A DNA stretch of 55,127 bases from DASPKX01 sp035627835 (GTDB lineage Bacteria > Verrucomicrobiota > Verrucomicrobiia > Limisphaerales > SXQI01). The notes beneath the pieces were generated by a model. The model worked only from the letters and a program-made list of their open reading frames with translations, was not told the origin of the DNA and made no database searches. How positions within the stretch are numbered: the first letter of the stretch is position 1; every line of letters begins with the position of its first letter. Positions 27,188 through 35,728 of this stretch are shown in pieces. Location of the stretch: NCBI GenBank assembly GCA_035627835.1, contig DASPKX010000083.1, positions 1-55,127 of the forward strand. Reading direction: 5' to 3'. The translations under genes and the position numbers were made by a program.

Positions 27188-27901
27188 ATGGACGCAGACG
27201 ATTTGAACGAAGTTATGACAAAGCCCGAAGGGAAGCAGTCCAGCACGAGCAATGTGGGAGTGCGTGTGTTGGGGCTGCTTATCGGCGGAGCCTTTTTCGT
27301 ATTCATTGGACTACCTTTCGCCCTTCACTGGGCAACCCATATTGGAAACGCAGCAAAAGTTAGGGAGATCAAATGCGCGAATAATTTAAAGTCAGTGACG
27401 GAGGCCTTTCGCGGCTTTGCCAACGATAACGATGAACGATTTCCCGCAGGGACTCCGGACGGCTTTGCTCCATGGGCTCAAGACGCCTTTTCCGCTCACA
27501 AGCATTTCGCTGCCTTAAGCAATCGACTGATTACCCCAAAAATTGTCGTTTGCCCCGAGGACCCCAAATACAAGACACTCGTGACGAATTTCGCGGATAT
27601 AAAGAGCAACGTGGACGTGGGATACTTCGTGGGACTGTTTCCAAATGCCGGGCTAAACAAAGGCGTCCTGTTGGGTGACCAAAACCTGACAAACAATTTG
27701 CCAGTAATCAACGGGTTCCTAAGCGTGAGGTCCAACAATCCGGTTGGTTGGAGCAGATTGATGCATAAGCGTGGCGATAATCTGGCCTTTGTCGACGGCA
27801 GCGTAACTCGGCAAGTCACCATTCGGCAGGAGCAGTTTGGTCATCCCCTTATCTGGCCGGAGCAGATCGCTCTTCCCGTGGCTCCAATAAATTCTGAATA
27901 G
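27188..27901 (+). CDS. H-X9-DG domain pseudopilin relative lacking the prepilin cleavage motif
   Basis: A 237-residue protein. One membrane segment near residues 26-50 (RVLGLLIGGAFFVFIGLPFAL) is followed by KVREIKCANNLKSVTEAFRG and NDNDERFPAG, the region that follows the N-terminal helix in type II-secretion-like pseudopilins of PVC bacteria. Near the C terminus HKRGDNLAFVDGSV is an exact H-X9-DG motif. The normal GFTLIE-type prepilin peptidase site is absent, so it is probably a plain membrane-anchored protein derived from that family. The start may be 27188 or the in-frame ATG at 27215. It lies 33 nt after the HExxH gene and shares its lower GC content (about 48% in one 60-base line counted). 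Confidence 0.7.
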   Translation: MDADDLNEVMTKPEGKQSSTSNVGVRVLGLLIGGAFFVFIGLPFALHWATHIGNAAKVREIKCANNLKSVTEAFRGFANDNDERFPAGTPDGFAPWAQDAFSAHKHFAALSNRLITPKIVVCPEDPKYKTLVTNFADIKSNVDVGYFVGLFPNAGLNKGVLLGDQNLTNNLPVINGFLSVRSNNPVGWSRLMHKRGDNLAFVDGSVTRQVTIRQEQFGHPLIWPEQIALPVAPINSE

Positions 27902-28072
27902 GGCGCTGGGAGCGAAAGCAACTTCTCTGAGTGGTGCGCCAACGGAGGCGAAGGGTTGGCCAACAAAAGGAGAGGCGTCTAATACCGTGAATGTTTGGAT
28001 GGTGTTGCCCGCTCGCGGAGCCGAAACGGAACAAAATTGACACTCGTCCCTCCGCGAGCAGGGCGTGAAAAC

Positions 28073-28930
28073 ATGAAAAACTCTTCCCTCGCAGTTGCGG
28101 CAGTGGCCGCTCTCGTAACGCAGGCAGCGCTTCACCCTTCAGCTCAGGCGCAGGATTGGAAGGAAAAGGTGATCGAGCCGGTGGCGAATCCGCTGTTCTT
28201 TGAGGATCCCCACATCAACTCGGAAGTGCGCCCGCTGTTTGTGCATCACAACATCGACAACGGCTTCATCACCGGGGGCGGTGAGGCGCGGGTGTATGCC
28301 ATGCAACTCCGCTATGCGCTCACCGAACGGCTTGCATTGATCGCGACGAAGGATGGGTTCATTGAGTTCAGCGGCAACGGCCTCGGTGATGATTGGGCTG
28401 ATTTGGCAGCGGGATTGAAATACGCCCTCATTGACGATCGTGAGAACCAGTTCGTGCTCACGCCGGGGTTGAAGATCGAGCTGCCGACTGGCAATTCACG
28501 CGTCTTCCAAGGGAACGGCCAAGGTGAATGGGATTTCTTCGTCTCAAGCGCAAAAGGGATCGGGAACTTCCACGTGACCGGCAGCGTCGGAGCGCGAGTC
28601 CCCAATGACTTCAGTGAAGAAACGAGCAGCGCGCATTACAGTTTGCAGCTCGATTACTTTGCGCACCGTTACTTCATTCCCTTCGTGGTCGCCAACGGCT
28701 TCACCGTTTTAAGTGAGGCGGACGGCCCTGCTCTCGATGTGGAGGGTTACGACATCATCAATTTCGGCTCCAGCGCGGCGGGTGGTTTCACGCAAGTGAC
28801 CGCAGGTGTCGGGTTCCGCTCGCGTGTGCACGAGAATGTTGATCTTGGCTTCGCCTATGAGAAAGCTGTGACAACTCCCAAAGGTTTGTTCGATAATCGC
28901 TTTACGGTGGATCTTGTCTGGCGGTTCTGA
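28073..28930 (+). CDS. Outer-membrane beta-barrel protein, porin/transporter-like
   Basis: A 285-residue exported protein. The start at 28073 gives the signal peptide MKNSSLAVAAVAALVTQAAL ... SAQA, cleaved before QDW. The mature part consists of alternating amphipathic strands (ARVYAMQLRYALTERLALIA, FVLTPGLKIELPTG, FTQVTAGVGFRSRVHENVDL). It ends ...FTVDLVWRF, with the terminal Phe recognised by the outer-membrane assembly machinery. It resembles putative transporter barrels (MetA-pathway-like), but the substrate is unknown. A longer reading from 27995 would place an Arg-rich segment before the signal peptide. A strong terminator lies 28 nt downstream. Confidence 0.8.
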   Translation: MKNSSLAVAAVAALVTQAALHPSAQAQDWKEKVIEPVANPLFFEDPHINSEVRPLFVHHNIDNGFITGGGEARVYAMQLRYALTERLALIATKDGFIEFSGNGLGDDWADLAAGLKYALIDDRENQFVLTPGLKIELPTGNSRVFQGNGQGEWDFFVSSAKGIGNFHVTGSVGARVPNDFSEETSSAHYSLQLDYFAHRYFIPFVVANGFTVLSEADGPALDVEGYDIINFGSSAAGGFTQVTAGVGFRSRVHENVDLGFAYEKAVTTPKGLFDNRFTVDLVWRF

Positions 28931-28958
28931 GTTAAAGTAACAGTCGGTTCCGTGTTCG

Positions 28959-28996
28959 ACCGCGGCCTCTTCACTGGGCCGCGGTTTGTTTCTTTT
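28959..28996 (+). terminator. Rho-independent terminator after the outer-membrane barrel gene
   Basis: A 9-bp perfect stem (28959-28967 with 28977-28985, ACCGCGGCC/GGCCGCGGT) with a 9-nt loop, followed by the T-rich stretch TTGTTTCTTTT. Confidence 0.85.
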
Positions 28997-29027
28997 GGCC
29001 GTCTCCAGTTTTCAGTAACAAAGCGGT

Positions 29028-30116
29028 GTGAATGAGCGTTTGCCCAGGAGCATGCGCGCGGTGGTTTACCGTGGCGCCAATGATTTGCGTGTGGAGGAGC
29101 TGCCCGTGCCGCGCATCGGCTCCAACGAACTCCTGGTAAAGGTCGGCGTGTGCGGCGTATGCCCCACGGACATTAAGAAGATCCATTACGCCACGGTGCC
29201 TCCGCCGCGAGTGTTTGGGCACGAAACCGCGGGCACGATCGTCAAAGTCGGCGCGCGGGTGAAGGGCTGGCAGATTGGCGACCGAGTTGCCCTGCATCAC
29301 CATGTGCCTTGTTTAGATTGCCATTTCTGCCGTCACAAAGCGTTCGCGCAATGCCCCACTTACAAAAAAACCGGCATCACGGCGGGGTTCGAGCCCGCAG
29401 GCGGGGGTTACGCAGAGTATGTGCGCGTGATGAGCTTTGTGCTGCCGGGTGTCGTAAAGGTTCCGAAAGGGAACAGCCTCGTTGAAGGCGCCTTGCTGGA
29501 GCCGGTCAACACCGTGCTGAAGGGCGTTCGGCAGCTCCACTTGCTCCCGAATGATGTCGCATTGGTCGCTGGACAAGGCCCCATCGGATTGATGTTCACC
29601 CGACTGCTCACCTTGCAGGGTGTGCGCGTAATCGCGAGCGATCTAGCGCCTCACCGCCTGGAGATAGCTCGTGCGCATGGAGCGGTTGCTGGGCTGATCG
29701 CCAACTCTCCGGGCTTCCCGGAGCAGGTGATGAAGATGACCGGGAAGCGTGGCCTGGACGCGGCTGTTTTGGCGGTGCCATCCGACGAAGCGTTAAAGCA
29801 GGCGCAAACGCTCCTGCGCGGCGGGGGAGAGTTGCTGCTTTTCGCGCACACGAAGCGGGGCGCAGTCACGGATATTGATCTGTCGAACGTCTGCGTCGAT
29901 GAGAAGGCGCTTCTGGGAAGTTATTCCTCGGATGTGACGTTGCAGAAGGAAGTGGCAAGGTTGGTGTTTTCGCGTCGCCTGGATGTGCGGGCATTGGTCA
30001 CCCATCGCTTCCCCTTGGAGCGCACAGCGGATGCAGTCGCGCTGGCGGCAAAACCAACCGCTGACTCCTTGAAGGTCGTCGTGGATGTGAATGGGGAAAC
30101 AACCAACAGTCACTGA
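29028..30116 (+). CDS. Zinc-dependent medium-chain alcohol dehydrogenase
   Basis: A 362-residue MDR-family oxidoreductase. Catalytic zinc residues are visible as Cys in GVCGVCPTDIKKIH and the GHE in VFGHETAGTIVKVG. The structural zinc lobe keeps four Cys in CLDCHFCRHKAFAQC. The Rossmann fold has VALVAGQGPIGLMFTRLL and a following acidic residue (ASDLAPHRLEIA), which suggests NAD preference. The family includes threonine, sorbitol and related dehydrogenases; the substrate is not predictable. The translated start is GTG at 29028. The ATG at 29052 (MRAVVYRGAND) matches the usual family N terminus and is equally likely, although its AGGAG lies only 1 nt upstream. Confidence 0.92.
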   Translation: MNERLPRSMRAVVYRGANDLRVEELPVPRIGSNELLVKVGVCGVCPTDIKKIHYATVPPPRVFGHETAGTIVKVGARVKGWQIGDRVALHHHVPCLDCHFCRHKAFAQCPTYKKTGITAGFEPAGGGYAEYVRVMSFVLPGVVKVPKGNSLVEGALLEPVNTVLKGVRQLHLLPNDVALVAGQGPIGLMFTRLLTLQGVRVIASDLAPHRLEIARAHGAVAGLIANSPGFPEQVMKMTGKRGLDAAVLAVPSDEALKQAQTLLRGGGELLLFAHTKRGAVTDIDLSNVCVDEKALLGSYSSDVTLQKEVARLVFSRRLDVRALVTHRFPLERTADAVALAAKPTADSLKVVVDVNGETTNSH

Positions 30117-30195
30117 CAGAGCGCCGACGATCTTGCTGACGCAGCCCATGTGAGAACTGGCGCAGCTGAGCAACGGCCGCTATCGTGGGCTTGTC

Positions 30196-32574
30196 ATGCC
30201 TAAGAGTTTGTTTGCCCGCGCGCTTGGTTTTTCCGCGCTCCTCACCCTTGCCGCAAACGGAGCTGAACCCGTGAGCGAAAGGTTCGGCTTTGCAGGCAAA
30301 GAGGTTTTTCCGGTCGATCCGTTGATCGGGCAGATGAAAGCGGCCGACATCGATGGTGACGGCAAGAAAGATCTCGTCCTGGTGAATAACGGCCGCTCAA
30401 AGATCAACATTCTCTTCAACCGCACTGGCGCAACGAATGCTGCTCCAAAAGTTCGTGACGCGACTCGCATCAACGACTTGCCACCCGGTTCACGGTTTAC
30501 TCTCGATTCCATCGCTTCGGAAAAGCGCATCTCCTCATTGGTTGTTGCAGATTTGAACGCCGATAAATCCCCAGACCTGGCCTACTACGGCGAACCCCGC
30601 GAATTGGTCATTCAATACAACCAGGGCACAAACGGTTGGAGCGCCTTGAAGCGCTTCACGATTGAAGATGCCACTCTCGACCCATACGCCCTGACGACCG
30701 GTGATCTCAACGGAGACAAGCGCCCCGACCTCGCGCTCTTGGCAGAGGAGCATGTTTATTTTCTGAAGCAGCAGGAGGATGGAACCTTGGCCGAGCCGGA
30801 GAAGATTCCATATGTGGGCACGGTGAAGTCGCTGCAGATCATGGATATTCAAGGCGACGGTCGCGAGGACCTGCTGCTGATCAATTGGGAGAACCCAAAC
30901 CCGTTTCGTGTTCGTTTTCAGAATAATGCCGGCCAGCTCGGGCCTGAACTCCACTTCTCACTCCCACCCATTCGCTCCTACTGGGCGGATGATTTGGACA
31001 ACGATAAGAAGACGGAGATCATCACCATTGCCCAAAAAAGCGGGCGCGCGCAGTTGCTCACATTCACCCGCGAAAAGGGTTCGCAGATCATCGAAGGCCT
31101 TGCGCAAGGGCAATTCGAACTGCTGCCGCTCACGCGCACCAAAAAATCCCGCCGGGGCGCAACCTGGGCCGATCTGAACGGAGACAAACGTCCGGACCTT
31201 ATAGTTGCGGAGCCGGACAGCGGCCAACTCTCCGTATACTTGCAAGGCCGCGAAGGAAGCTTGCAATCGGTGCGCACGTTCTCGACGCTCACGGGCGTCA
31301 GCGAGATCTCCGCTGCCGATTGGGACGGCGATGGGCGCGCTGAAATCTTCCTGCTCAGCGCGGATGAGCGCCAAATTGGCCTCACAACCCTGGACGAGAA
31401 ACAAAAAGTCGCTTTTCCGAAAACCCTCCCCATAGACGGCCGACCGCTGGCGATGGCGGTGGGCAAAGTGGCTAACGAGATCTCGCTGGCAGTCATCGTC
31501 GATCAAGATGGCAAACGCGAGTTGCTGCTCCGCACAGCTAAAGGCGAAACCAAACGCCAAAAGCTGAACGAAAGTTTTAAAGCCAATCCATCCAGCATCA
31601 CCTTGCACGACGTGAATCAGGATGGGCGCGCCGATCTGGTTGTGCTCATTCCGTACGAGAAGATGAAACTTCTCGTGCAGGAGGAGAGTGGTGACTTCGA
31701 AGAAGTGGACCTCGCGCCGCCGGGCGGAAGCGCTGAGCAACCCTGGCTGAGCATTGCGGATGTGGATGGCGATGGAAAAACCGAACTCCTGCTCGCGCAA
31801 CGAAACTTCCTCCGCGCGGTGACGTTGCATGCAGAGGCCTCGCCGGCATTAGCCGCCTCCACCGTCTCGCCGACTGACGAACAGAAGAAAGAGGAGAGCC
31901 CGACTGAAGCCGCGAAAGCCAAAAAGCCTTCCCGCACCTGGAGCTTTCAGGTTCGCGAGCAAATCAACGGCGCTGCCAGCAATTCACGCATTGTGGGCGC
32001 CGCCGCAGTGCCGAACAACGGCCCCGGAAAGGCTCCCCTGCTCTTCCTGCTGGATGCGGATCGCAAAGCGCTTACCGTAACAAGCCGCGATGCCTCGGGC
32101 TCCTGGCGCATCGCGAAGAACATTTCTTTCCCGCTCGCAGATTTCAGCTCGCTTGAGCCGCTGCGCTTCGGTGCGGGCGAAGGAGCGGCCGTGAGCCTGA
32201 TGGGCTTGAACACTGTTGGCTGGCTTTCCCTGCAAGGGGAGGCCTGGACACTGACTGAAGTGGATGGTTACGAAACGCCAATCAAGGACGGCTTCCTGCA
32301 CGATCTCGTCTCTGGGGATCTGAACAACGACAAACAGAAAGACCTCGTCTTTTTGGAAACGGCCAAGAGCCACATCGATATCGTCACTCACGAAAAGCCG
32401 CACCAACTCGTGCCGGCAAACCGCTGGCAAGTCTTTGAGGAGCGCACCTTCCGCAGCCGCCGCAATGACAACGCCGAGCCACGCGAGGCTCTAGTTGAAG
32501 ACTTCACCGCCGACGGGAAGAACGACCTTGTCGTTCTCGTCCACGATCGCGTGATTCTTTACCCGCAGGAATAA
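30196..32574 (+). CDS. Secreted FG-GAP/VCBS repeat beta-propeller protein
   Basis: A 792-residue exported protein with signal peptide MPKSLFARALGFSALLTLAANG. It contains about eleven copies of the calcium-binding-like D-x-D/N-x-D-x-x-x-D/E-L motif. Examples are DIDGDGKKDLVLV, DLNGDKRPDLALL, DIQGDGREDLLLI, DWDGDGRAEIFLL, DVNQDGRADLVVL, DVDGDGKTELLLA and DFTADGKNDLVVL. These are the loops of an integrin-type FG-GAP/VCBS propeller, here perhaps two propellers separated by a low-complexity linker near residues 550-575 (SPTDEQKKEESPTEAAKAKK). There is no catalytic domain. It is likely an extracellular adhesion or scaffold protein. Confidence 0.88.
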   Translation: MPKSLFARALGFSALLTLAANGAEPVSERFGFAGKEVFPVDPLIGQMKAADIDGDGKKDLVLVNNGRSKINILFNRTGATNAAPKVRDATRINDLPPGSRFTLDSIASEKRISSLVVADLNADKSPDLAYYGEPRELVIQYNQGTNGWSALKRFTIEDATLDPYALTTGDLNGDKRPDLALLAEEHVYFLKQQEDGTLAEPEKIPYVGTVKSLQIMDIQGDGREDLLLINWENPNPFRVRFQNNAGQLGPELHFSLPPIRSYWADDLDNDKKTEIITIAQKSGRAQLLTFTREKGSQIIEGLAQGQFELLPLTRTKKSRRGATWADLNGDKRPDLIVAEPDSGQLSVYLQGREGSLQSVRTFSTLTGVSEISAADWDGDGRAEIFLLSADERQIGLTTLDEKQKVAFPKTLPIDGRPLAMAVGKVANEISLAVIVDQDGKRELLLRTAKGETKRQKLNESFKANPSSITLHDVNQDGRADLVVLIPYEKMKLLVQEESGDFEEVDLAPPGGSAEQPWLSIADVDGDGKTELLLAQRNFLRAVTLHAEASPALAASTVSPTDEQKKEESPTEAAKAKKPSRTWSFQVREQINGAASNSRIVGAAAVPNNGPGKAPLLFLLDADRKALTVTSRDASGSWRIAKNISFPLADFSSLEPLRFGAGEGAAVSLMGLNTVGWLSLQGEAWTLTEVDGYETPIKDGFLHDLVSGDLNNDKQKDLVFLETAKSHIDIVTHEKPHQLVPANRWQVFEERTFRSRRNDNAEPREALVEDFTADGKNDLVVLVHDRVILYPQE

Positions 32575-32597
32575 AAAAGGCGGCCATTGAGCCGCCT
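32573..32597 (-). terminator. Rho-independent terminator for guaB3
   Basis: A 7-bp stem (32578-32584 with 32591-32597) and a 6-nt loop. On the minus strand it is followed by six T residues (complement of 32573-32578). It sits 31 nt past the guaB3 stop. It also overlaps the region just after the VCBS gene but has no T tract in that direction. Confidence 0.8.
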
Positions 32598-32627
32598 AGT
32601 GAAAGAGCACAGAGTTGAATGGAAAGC

Positions 32628-33806
32628 TTAGTGCGTTCCCATGCCGACGCTTTGGACCGTTTGGAACAGCTTGCCTTCCGTCCGGATGCTCGGGGCAATA
32701 ATGATCTCCGTTTCCTGAAACTCGCGGATAGATTTGGCGCCGACGTTGCCCATGCACGTCGTGATGGCGCCGACCAGGTTCTGTGAACCGTCGTCCACGG
32801 TGGCGGGGCCAAAGAGAATCTGGCGCAGTGAGCCACTGATGCCGACACGAATGCGAGTGCCGCGGGGCAGGTTCGCATGCGGGGTGGCCATGCCCCAGTG
32901 GAAGCCCTGGCCAGGCGCTTCTTCCGCGCGGGCGAAGGCGCTGCCAACCATGACAGCATCCGCGCCGCAAGCGAGAGCCTTGCAAACGTCGCCGCCCTTG
33001 CTCATGCCACCGTCGGTGATGATGGGGACGTAACGGCCAGTTTGCTTGTGGTGATAGTCACGGGCTGCGGCGCAATCCACCGTGGCGGTGACTTGTGGGA
33101 CGCCCAACCCCAACACACCGCGGCTGGTGCAGGCGGCCCCAGGGCCAACACCGATCAGGACGCCAGCGACGCCGCATTGCATCAGTTCCAGCGTGACGCC
33201 GTAGGTGACTGCGTTCCCGATGATGATCGGGATGTTCATCCGCTTGCAGAAATCTTCGAGTTCGAGCGACTTGTACTGCGTTGAAAGGTGGCGAACCGTT
33301 GAGACCGTCGATTGAACAATGAAGAGGTCCGCGCCTGCTTCCTGCGCAATGGCAGCGAAACGCTCCGCCTTCTGTGGAATCGAGCTAACGGCCGCAAGGA
33401 CGCCAGCGTTCTTTAACTCACTGACACGCCGCGAGATCAATTCCTCTTTGATCGGCGCGGTGTACATCTTTTGGATCAGCGCCGTGACCTCTTCCTTGCT
33501 GGCCTTAAGAATCTGCTTCAGAACTTCGCCGGGATTCTCGTAGCGGGTCTGAATGCCTTCCAGGTTGATCACACCAAGGCCGCCCAGGCGGTTCATCTCG
33601 ATGCAAAAGGGGACGTCCGTGACACCATCCATGGCCGAAGCCATAATGGGAATCTTCAGTTCGATTGCGCTGCCGTCCTTCCGGGGGATCTTGAAGGAGG
33701 TGTCCACTTCGGCAGGATTTATGGTGATGTCGCCTGGCACGAGGGCGATTTCGTCGAAACCGTAAGTCACACGGGCTTTTCGGTTGCGGCCAATCCACAT
33801 TCCCAT
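32628..33806 (-). CDS. guaB3: GuaB3-type IMP dehydrogenase-related protein
   Basis: A 392-residue (beta/alpha)8 barrel of the IMPDH family. It opens MGMWIGRNRKARVTYGFDEI, the opening of the GuaB3 subfamily known from cyanobacteria and actinobacteria. The catalytic loop carries Cys in VGPGAACTSRGVLGLGVPQ, and phosphate-binding glycines follow in IITDGGMSKGGDV and VMVGSAFARAEEAPG. CBS domains are absent, as is usual for GuaB3. The reaction would be NAD-dependent oxidation of IMP to XMP, the committed GMP step, but subfamily activity needs confirmation. I start at 33806; the frame extends to 33914 with a non-conserved Arg-rich stretch. A strong terminator follows. Confidence 0.9.
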   Translation of the reverse strand: MGMWIGRNRKARVTYGFDEIALVPGDITINPAEVDTSFKIPRKDGSAIELKIPIMASAMDGVTDVPFCIEMNRLGGLGVINLEGIQTRYENPGEVLKQILKASKEEVTALIQKMYTAPIKEELISRRVSELKNAGVLAAVSSIPQKAERFAAIAQEAGADLFIVQSTVSTVRHLSTQYKSLELEDFCKRMNIPIIIGNAVTYGVTLELMQCGVAGVLIGVGPGAACTSRGVLGLGVPQVTATVDCAAARDYHHKQTGRYVPIITDGGMSKGGDVCKALACGADAVMVGSAFARAEEAPGQGFHWGMATPHANLPRGTRIRVGISGSLRQILFGPATVDDGSQNLVGAITTCMGNVGAKSIREFQETEIIIAPSIRTEGKLFQTVQSVGMGTH

Positions 33807-33871
33807 ACTCGTTCTTCTGTTCAATTGCCTCGCCGCTCGTAGAGACGGCTCAGCCGTTTGTTTGGTTGTCG

Positions 33872-34096
33872 TTAAAAAGTAATCTTCTCGTTCGTTGTCC
33901 CGCACTGGGGGCAACGCGAACGATCCACGTCTGGATCATCAGTGTAAACGAAAGCGCATCGTTCACAGCGGAAGATGTGGTCCTCCGTTGGAGTCGGTTC
34001 AAATCTTCTCCCCCGGAGTTCGTAATATATGCCCACAAAACAGAGCCCAGCAAGTAAACAAAAGAAATAGAGAAATAAGGCGGCGTCGATGGACAT
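33872..34096 (-). CDS. Small membrane protein with C-terminal zinc ribbon
   Basis: A 74-residue protein starting MSIDAALFLYFFCLLAGLCF, a single membrane helix. A cytoplasmic zinc ribbon follows: CERC ... CPQC in FRCERCAFVYTDDPDVDRSR and CPQCGTTNEK (CxxC-x(n)-CxxC). The function is unknown. The ATG at 34096 lies 2 nt after the stop of the TonB-like gene, so it is the third gene of an ExbD-TonB-zinc ribbon operon. A longer reading to 34147 would overlap that gene and adds no recognisable sequence. Confidence 0.75.
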   Translation of the reverse strand: MSIDAALFLYFFCLLAGLCFVGIYYELRGRRFEPTPTEDHIFRCERCAFVYTDDPDVDRSRCPQCGTTNEKITF

Positions 34097-34098
34097 AA

Positions 34099-34905
34099 TC
34101 ACTTGACGCCCGGCGCGTTTGTGGTGGGGGGTTCCAGCGTCAGCCAACGGTAAACAAGCTGCCCCCAGGCCAGTTCCCCTGGGGTCGCCGTAAAGCTGGG
34201 GAGCGGCGTTGGATCCAGCGTCGCTGAGCGCTTGACGGCTCCCGTGGGTGAAAAGCGCGTTTCAGCCGCATGCTGCAGCGCCGTTAAATCCGTTGAGCGC
34301 AACCCGCTGGAGCCGAGCAGCCGCACGTGAATAGGGAACCCGCGGTCATCCACCCCCACCTGAACCACGCTGTTGCTCAGGATGTCGGTGTGGTGCTGGA
34401 CGGGCAGCGGGGCGCTTCGCAACAATGGCCGGCTCGCCAACTCTCCTTCGACACGCATGATGGATTGCGTCGGGGCAGTTGGAGGAAGCTCGAGGGGAGT
34501 GGCTGGAGCCACCGGCCGCGCCAACTCGAACGCGGACGCTCTCTCTAGCGTCGCAGCCCGCAGGGCAGGATCGAAGGCAATCCCATCTGTGATCTCCAAA
34601 AACTTGGGCAGGGAGCGAATCTCGGCAAGCGAATGCTTCGTTTCGGCAATTCCAAACCAGGCTGGCCCAGAAAAACCTTTCGGATGCGGCAGGGCAAAAA
34701 CTGTCGGATCCTCGATAAGCGCCACGGCCCCCACGGCGCGCGGGCTCGTTCCGAAATGGAAAGCAGTTCTGTGGTCCGCAGTTCTCGGAGCCAGGCCGCT
34801 CCCGCAGGTGAGAAAGTGCAGTGTGACCAGTTGCGCCAGGAATAGACCCACAGCCACCGCAGCGACCTTCCCCCACGGCCAAACCTTTGCTTCCGCGGAT
34901 TCCAT
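34099..34905 (-). CDS. TonB-like energy-transducer protein with divergent C-terminal domain
   Basis: A 268-residue protein. One N-terminal membrane helix (WGKVAAVAVGLFLAQLVTLHFL) is followed by a poorly conserved region with a Pro-rich stretch (ARPVAPATPLELPPTAPTQ). The C-terminal domain reads SVVQVGVDDRGFPIHVRLLG then SSGLRSTDLTALQHAAETRFSP, matching the TonB C-terminal pattern (V-x-V-x-x-x-G-x-x-x...SSG...LD-x-A...R-F-x-P). It could transmit energy or force to an envelope partner. It follows the ExbD-like gene by 5 nt. No ExbB is adjacent, which is unusual. Confidence 0.65.
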   Translation of the reverse strand: MESAEAKVWPWGKVAAVAVGLFLAQLVTLHFLTCGSGLAPRTADHRTAFHFGTSPRAVGAVALIEDPTVFALPHPKGFSGPAWFGIAETKHSLAEIRSLPKFLEITDGIAFDPALRAATLERASAFELARPVAPATPLELPPTAPTQSIMRVEGELASRPLLRSAPLPVQHHTDILSNSVVQVGVDDRGFPIHVRLLGSSGLRSTDLTALQHAAETRFSPTGAVKRSATLDPTPLPSFTATPGELAWGQLVYRWLTLEPPTTNAPGVK

Positions 34906-34910
34906 GATGC

Positions 34911-35600
34911 TCAGAAGAAACTGGTTGAAATGGGATCAACCTTCGGCCGCCCGCCCAGGAGAACTTCGGAAAACCCCGCTTCTCTCGCCAGCAGGCTCAG
35001 CCGCATAACCACCGCATATCGGACATCCTGATCCGCTTCGATCACCAGCGTCAGAGGGCCTTTTGCTTTCGCTTTTTCCGCTTTTAATTGCGCGGCCAGC
35101 CGCTCGAAACGAGTCACCTGATTGTCAAAGAAGAGCTGCTCATTTTGGGCGACAACCACCACCACGGTCTCATTCGTCGTTCCCGCAAGGCCCTCAACGA
35201 GTGGCAGCTCGATTTCCGGCTTAACGAAGCGCATGTTCAACTTCAGTTCCTCGGCCAGCGCGCGCACCCGCGTGAGGTGCTCGTCTTTGACATTCATCCC
35301 GATTTCAACCGTATAGGTCGGCTTGTTCGTCTCACTCCGCTTCGGTTCTGCCCGCATGGCCGCTTCAAACTCCGCCAAAGGCGTTGTTTTCTCCTGGTAA
35401 ATGACCTGCCCGCCCTCCCGCAGGCGGATAACGCTGCGAACCAGCGCGGGATCGTCAGCATTCAAAGCGACGCGCAGGCCGGGAGTGAACACGAACGAGC
35501 TTTTCAGCAGGACAAAGGTGAGCAGCAGGAAAAACAGGCAAGCCACAGACCCAAGGTCCAGGTGGCCCGTGTAAATCTTGTGCTGCCGAGGATACTTCAT
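34911..35600 (-). CDS. ExbD/TolR-like protein lacking the usual pore aspartate
   Basis: A 229-residue protein with an N-terminal membrane helix at residues 17-36 (GSVACLFFLLLTFVLLKSSF), followed by FTPGLRVALN as in ExbD/TolR. The C-terminal domain VIEADQDVRYAVVMRLSLLA then REAGFSEVLLG is the conserved ExbD periplasmic core. In ExbD the helix normally begins with an Asp that carries protons (PLIDVVFLLL pattern); here the aligned position falls in VACLFF, and the nearest Asp is at residue 16. It is longer than usual ExbD (~140 residues), with an insertion between helix and core. It is first in a three-gene operon without ExbB. Confidence 0.7.
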   Translation of the reverse strand: MKYPRQHKIYTGHLDLGSVACLFFLLLTFVLLKSSFVFTPGLRVALNADDPALVRSVIRLREGGQVIYQEKTTPLAEFEAAMRAEPKRSETNKPTYTVEIGMNVKDEHLTRVRALAEELKLNMRFVKPEIELPLVEGLAGTTNETVVVVVAQNEQLFFDNQVTRFERLAAQLKAEKAKAKGPLTLVIEADQDVRYAVVMRLSLLAREAGFSEVLLGGRPKVDPISTSFF

Positions 35601-35728
35601 TTGTGGCGCCGACGCCGTCCCCGGAACATGCTGAAAGGAGGAAAGAAAGTCGAGAGCGGGCCTTTGGTTGATGACTTGCTCTCTGCTGGCGTCGGCGCGG
35701 TGATTGCGCTAGAACGTCCCCGCAATTT

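Noticed and set aside
30958..31830. 290-residue minus-strand open frame inside the VCBS gene
   Set aside because: Mirrors the repetitive FG-GAP coding sequence; no independent protein features.
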